Shown: positions 61,764 through 64,000 of the stretch, piece after piece
Position numbering within the stretch: position 1 is the stretch's first letter
Layout: every line of letters starts with the position of its first letter
Assembly: GCF_014205835.1 (NCBI RefSeq)
Contig: NZ_JACHCQ010000022.1
Span: forward strand, 1 to 64,000
DNA length: 64,000 bases
Source: Pedobacter sp. AK013
GTDB taxonomy: Bacteria > Bacteroidota > Bacteroidia > Sphingobacteriales > Sphingobacteriaceae
Direction: 5' to 3'
Notes under the pieces: generated by a model
Told to the model about the DNA's origin: nothing
What the model saw: the letters and a program-made list of their open reading frames with translations, nothing else
The model's database searches: none
Translations under genes and position numbers: made by a program

Positions 61764-63266
61764 ATGATAAATAAAAACAACAGGAACAGTCGGGATGACA
61801 AGTCCAAACCAGGCAGTCGGAAAACAGAAGGCAGAAGTAATTCGGCCGGGTCTGACAGAAGAAGATCAGACGACAAAGACAGCAAATTCAAAAAATCATC
61901 CGATTCAAAAGATGGCTTCAAGCCTAGAAGCGCAGACGGTAAAGATTTCAGATCGAAATCTTTCGGAGATAAAAAAGATTCCAAACCAAGAACGGGAGAC
62001 CGTGACTTTAAATCGAAAGATGGAGATTCGAAAGGATTCAAATTTGGAGACCGCGAGTTTAAATCAAGAGACAATAACTCAAAATCAGAAGATCGCAGGT
62101 TCAAATCGAGAGATGGGAGATCAAGAGATTACAAACCAAGAACAGGAGACAGAGATTTTAAACCCAGAGAAGGTGGTGCAAGAGATTATAAGCCAAGAAC
62201 AGGAGAACGCGATTTCAAATCTAAGGATGGAGATTCGAGAGATTTTAAACCGAGAACTGGCGACCGCAATTTTAAATCTAGAGAAGGTGGATCAAGGGAT
62301 TACAAGCCAAGAACAGGCGACCGCGATTTCAAACCGAGAGAAGGTGGCTATAAAGAATACAAATCGAGAAGCAAATCTGATGATTTCAAGCCAAGCGCTG
62401 GAAGTTCAAGAGATGTAAAGCCTAGAGAGCCAAGAGAGGGTGATACCCGTCCGTTTAGAAAACGCGAAGAGGTACAGCCAAGAGATACAGAATTTAACCG
62501 TCCACAACGCACTGTAATTACCCAAGGCCGCAAAACAAATGAAGATAAGGGTCTAATTCGCCTTAACAGATATATTTCAAATGCAGGCATCTGCTCTCGC
62601 CGTAAGGCTGATGAGCTAATTACTGCCGGCATTATTACGGTAAACGGCGAAGCCATTACCGAATTAGGACATAAAGTTGACCCTGCAAAAGATTTAGTGC
62701 GCTATAATGGCGAACTATTGAAACGCGAGAAGAAAGTTTACGTGTTATTGAATAAACCAAAAGACTACATTACCACTACCGACGATCCGCAGGAGCGCCG
62801 TACCGTAATGCAATTGGTTGACAAAGCGAGCCGCGAGCGCATTTATCCGGTTGGCCGTTTAGACCGTAATACAACAGGTTTATTGTTGATGACAAACGAT
62901 GGTGATTTAGCAGATAAATTATCCCATCCTAAAAACGGGATTACCAAAATTTACAATGTTGAATTGGATAAATCTTTATCACAAGGCGATTTAAACAAAA
63001 TTGCTTTTGGTTTAGAGCTGGAAGATGGACTGATTAAACCTGATAACATTTCTTATGTTGCGGGTGGAACCAAAAAAGAAATCGGTATCCAGATCCATAG
63101 TGGTAAAAACAGAATTGTTCGTCGTATTTTCGAACACCTGGGTTACAACGTAGAAAAATTAGACCGTGTAGTATATGGCAATCTGACGAAGAAAGACCTG
63201 CCACGCGGTAGATGGCGTTATCTCGAAGATCATGAATTGATCCAGATTAAACATTTAATAAAATAA
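61764..63266 (+). CDS. RluB/RsuA family pseudouridine synthase with long repetitive tail
   Basis: The 500-residue product has a long disordered N-terminal region (about 1-260) rich in Lys, Arg, Asp, Gly and Ser. Within it lie four 19-residue tandem repeats (121-196) of the form RDYKPRTGDRDFKPREGG. The C-terminal half is normal: an S4 RNA-binding domain (about 264-320) and the catalytic D367 in VGRLDRNTTGLLL. It modifies uridines of 23S rRNA. The tail probably helps RNA binding or localisation. A clear terminator follows. Confidence 0.92.
   Translation: MINKNNRNSRDDKSKPGSRKTEGRSNSAGSDRRRSDDKDSKFKKSSDSKDGFKPRSADGKDFRSKSFGDKKDSKPRTGDRDFKSKDGDSKGFKFGDREFKSRDNNSKSEDRRFKSRDGRSRDYKPRTGDRDFKPREGGARDYKPRTGERDFKSKDGDSRDFKPRTGDRNFKSREGGSRDYKPRTGDRDFKPREGGYKEYKSRSKSDDFKPSAGSSRDVKPREPREGDTRPFRKREEVQPRDTEFNRPQRTVITQGRKTNEDKGLIRLNRYISNAGICSRRKADELITAGIITVNGEAITELGHKVDPAKDLVRYNGELLKREKKVYVLLNKPKDYITTTDDPQERRTVMQLVDKASRERIYPVGRLDRNTTGLLLMTNDGDLADKLSHPKNGITKIYNVELDKSLSQGDLNKIAFGLELEDGLIKPDNISYVAGGTKKEIGIQIHSGKNRIVRRIFEHLGYNVEKLDRVVYGNLTKKDLPRGRWRYLEDHELIQIKHLIK
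62124..62351 (+). repeat. Four 57-bp tandem coding repeats in the pseudouridine synthase gene
   Basis: Four in-frame 57-bp units encode 19-residue repeats (residues 121-139, 140-158, 159-177, 178-196). Amino-acid changes between units are conservative (K/R, D/E, S/G). The array is prone to slippage, so unit number may vary between strains. Confidence 0.9.
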
Positions 63267-63272
63267 TACATA

Positions 63273-63299
63273 AAGGCAGCCGATCGGCTGCCTTTTTTT
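63273..63299 (+). terminator. Terminator of the pseudouridine synthase gene
   Basis: AAAGGCAGCC pairs with GGCTGCCTTT around a GATC loop (63272-63295), followed by T7. It lies six bases after the stop codon. Confidence 0.93.
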
Positions 63300-63315
63300 G
63301 TACATAACAGAGGTT

Positions 63316-63448
63316 GTCATTCTGAACGCAGTGAAGAATCCCCATCAATGGGAGTCAAATGCCTAACTTTTATACGACAAAAAGATCAAAGCATCCATCA
63401 ACCGTCTGCGCAAATCAAAAACAGATTCTTCACTGCGTTCAGAATGAC
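63316..63448. repeat. Inverted pair of 25-bp dispersed repeats
   Basis: The 25-bp element starting GTCATTCTGAACGCAGTGAA (63316-63340) is repeated as an exact inverted copy at 63424-63448, with 83 bases between. This is the most perfect example of the dispersed palindrome family in the window. Confidence 0.85.
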
Positions 63449-63506
63449 AGTTACCTCTTTTACATTAAAATTTTCCCATATTTGTTAAAATCAACATCAT
63501 CGTTTC

Positions 63507-64000
63507 ATGAAAAAATTTAGCTCATTACTTACGCTCACTATACTATCTACCTTAACATTTGCTCAAAAAACTAACTACAATCTGATTGTGGGCACCTATA
63601 TAGCGCCAGGAAAAAGCGAGGGGATTTATACTTATAACTTTAACACCCTAACTGGGGCTGCTGCTGTAAAAAGTATTGCAAAAAACACCGCTAATCCAAG
63701 TTACGTAGCTGTTTCACCAGATAACCAATTTATTTATGCCGTTAATGAAACCGGGGCTACCAGCACAGTAAGTGCTTTTAAATACAACGCGGCAACCGGC
63801 GCCTTAACTTTTTTAAATAAAGTAGACAGCCACGGTGCCGATCCATGTTTTATTACCGTTGATGCCAAAAATGTAATTGTAGCCAATTATAGCGGAGGCA
63901 GTTTGGCCGTATTTTCGCGAAAAGCAGATGGTGCATTAACCGAAGCTTTACAAACAATCAAACATACCGGAAAAAGCATCGATCCTAAAGGCAGGCAGGA
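63507..64000 (+). CDS. Lactonase family protein (6-phosphogluconolactonase-like), partial
   Basis: The gene runs off the window; 164 residues are visible. It has a signal peptide (MKKFSSLLTLTILSTLTFAQ) and the seven-bladed-propeller lactonase pattern: YNLIVGTYIAPGKSEGIYTY, NPSYVAVSPDNQFIYAVNE, TGALTFLNK and ADPCFITVDAKNVIVANYSG. It is likely a periplasmic lactonase related to 6-phosphogluconolactonase. The start at 63507 is the first ATG after the repeat pair. Confidence 0.88.
   Translation, partial: MKKFSSLLTLTILSTLTFAQKTNYNLIVGTYIAPGKSEGIYTYNFNTLTGAAAVKSIAKNTANPSYVAVSPDNQFIYAVNETGATSTVSAFKYNAATGALTFLNKVDSHGADPCFITVDAKNVIVANYSGGSLAVFSRKADGALTEALQTIKHTGKSIDPKGRQ

Noticed and set aside
61795..62418. 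207-codon frame in another phase over the repeat tail of the pseudouridine synthase
   Set aside because: A by-product of the 57-bp repeats, which keep all three phases open; no start context.
1..64000. tRNA, rRNA or CRISPR array
   Set aside because: No cloverleaf tRNA pattern, rRNA stretch or regularly spaced direct repeats were seen by eye; a tRNAscan/CRISPR search would be needed to be certain.

Overview
The window looks like a chromosomal segment of a Bacteroidota bacterium, most like Pedobacter or a related Sphingobacteriaceae. The evidence is low to moderate GC, weak Shine-Dalgarno sequences, TAnnTTTG-type promoter traces, many families typical of this phylum (BT_3928-type DoxX protein, DUF1599, CCC-motif membrane protein, GIN-domain protein, GH3 protein, eCIS-core fragment) and intergenic GTCA...TGAC palindromic repeats of a kind I associate with the group. 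The genus is inferred by recognition, not by a database search.

Layout. 0.2-4.0 kb: ispH, a YoeB-type toxin with a non-canonical antitoxin, and an acyltransferase/glycosyltransferase/CruF-like cassette that would decorate carotenoids; its likely desaturase partner lies at 13.1-14.6 kb. 4.1-10.4 kb: a phosphoribosyltransferase, a GIN-domain surface protein, rlmD, a lipoprotein with a C-terminal Cys3His motif, a DoxX protein, and an AAA_14/DUF4143 ATPase whose start is overlapped by a perfect 16-bp inverted repeat. 10.4-14.6 kb: an M28 peptidase, a frameshifted RhuM/Fic gene and the carotenoid desaturase. 14.7-20.5 kb: a five-gene minus-strand operon (DUF1599, BT_3928-like, peptide-type ABC permease, DinB, aroK), divergent from folP and the c-di-AMP synthase cdaA. 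20.6-28.2 kb: bacilliredoxin, a small envelope-protein operon, GH3, lptB and recJ. 28.3-33 kb: sulfatase, MBL hydrolase, YceI, a small HTH regulator divergent from a free-standing eCIS-core (DUF4157) mini-protein. 33-49.6 kb: gcvP, a DMT transporter, pdxJ, ArnT-like and GtrA proteins, a polysaccharide deacetylase-like protein, ahcY, a CBS protein, an M28 peptidase, LysE and TerC transporters and a polyprenyl diphosphate synthase. 49.8-64 kb: an alpha/beta hydrolase preceded by a structured-RNA candidate, YpdA, an MBL-rhodanese fusion, asparaginase, tatD, uvrA, a ferredoxin-reductase-like protein, a lytic transglycosylase, a pseudouridine synthase with a long repetitive tail, and the start of a lactonase gene.

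Functional links: isoprenoid supply (ispH, polyprenyl synthase) to carotenoid tailoring; bacillithiol and sulfur redox (bacilliredoxin, YpdA, persulfide-dioxygenase-like MBL-rhodanese); one-carbon metabolism (folP, gcvP, ahcY); and envelope maintenance (lptB, lytic transglycosylase, YceI, GIN, lipoproteins). No tRNA, rRNA, CRISPR array, complete transposon or prophage was seen. The points most worth a second look are the structured-RNA candidate near 49.7 kb, the orphan eCIS-core protein, the inverted repeat on the AAA_14 ATPase start, and the dense network of intergenic palindromes.
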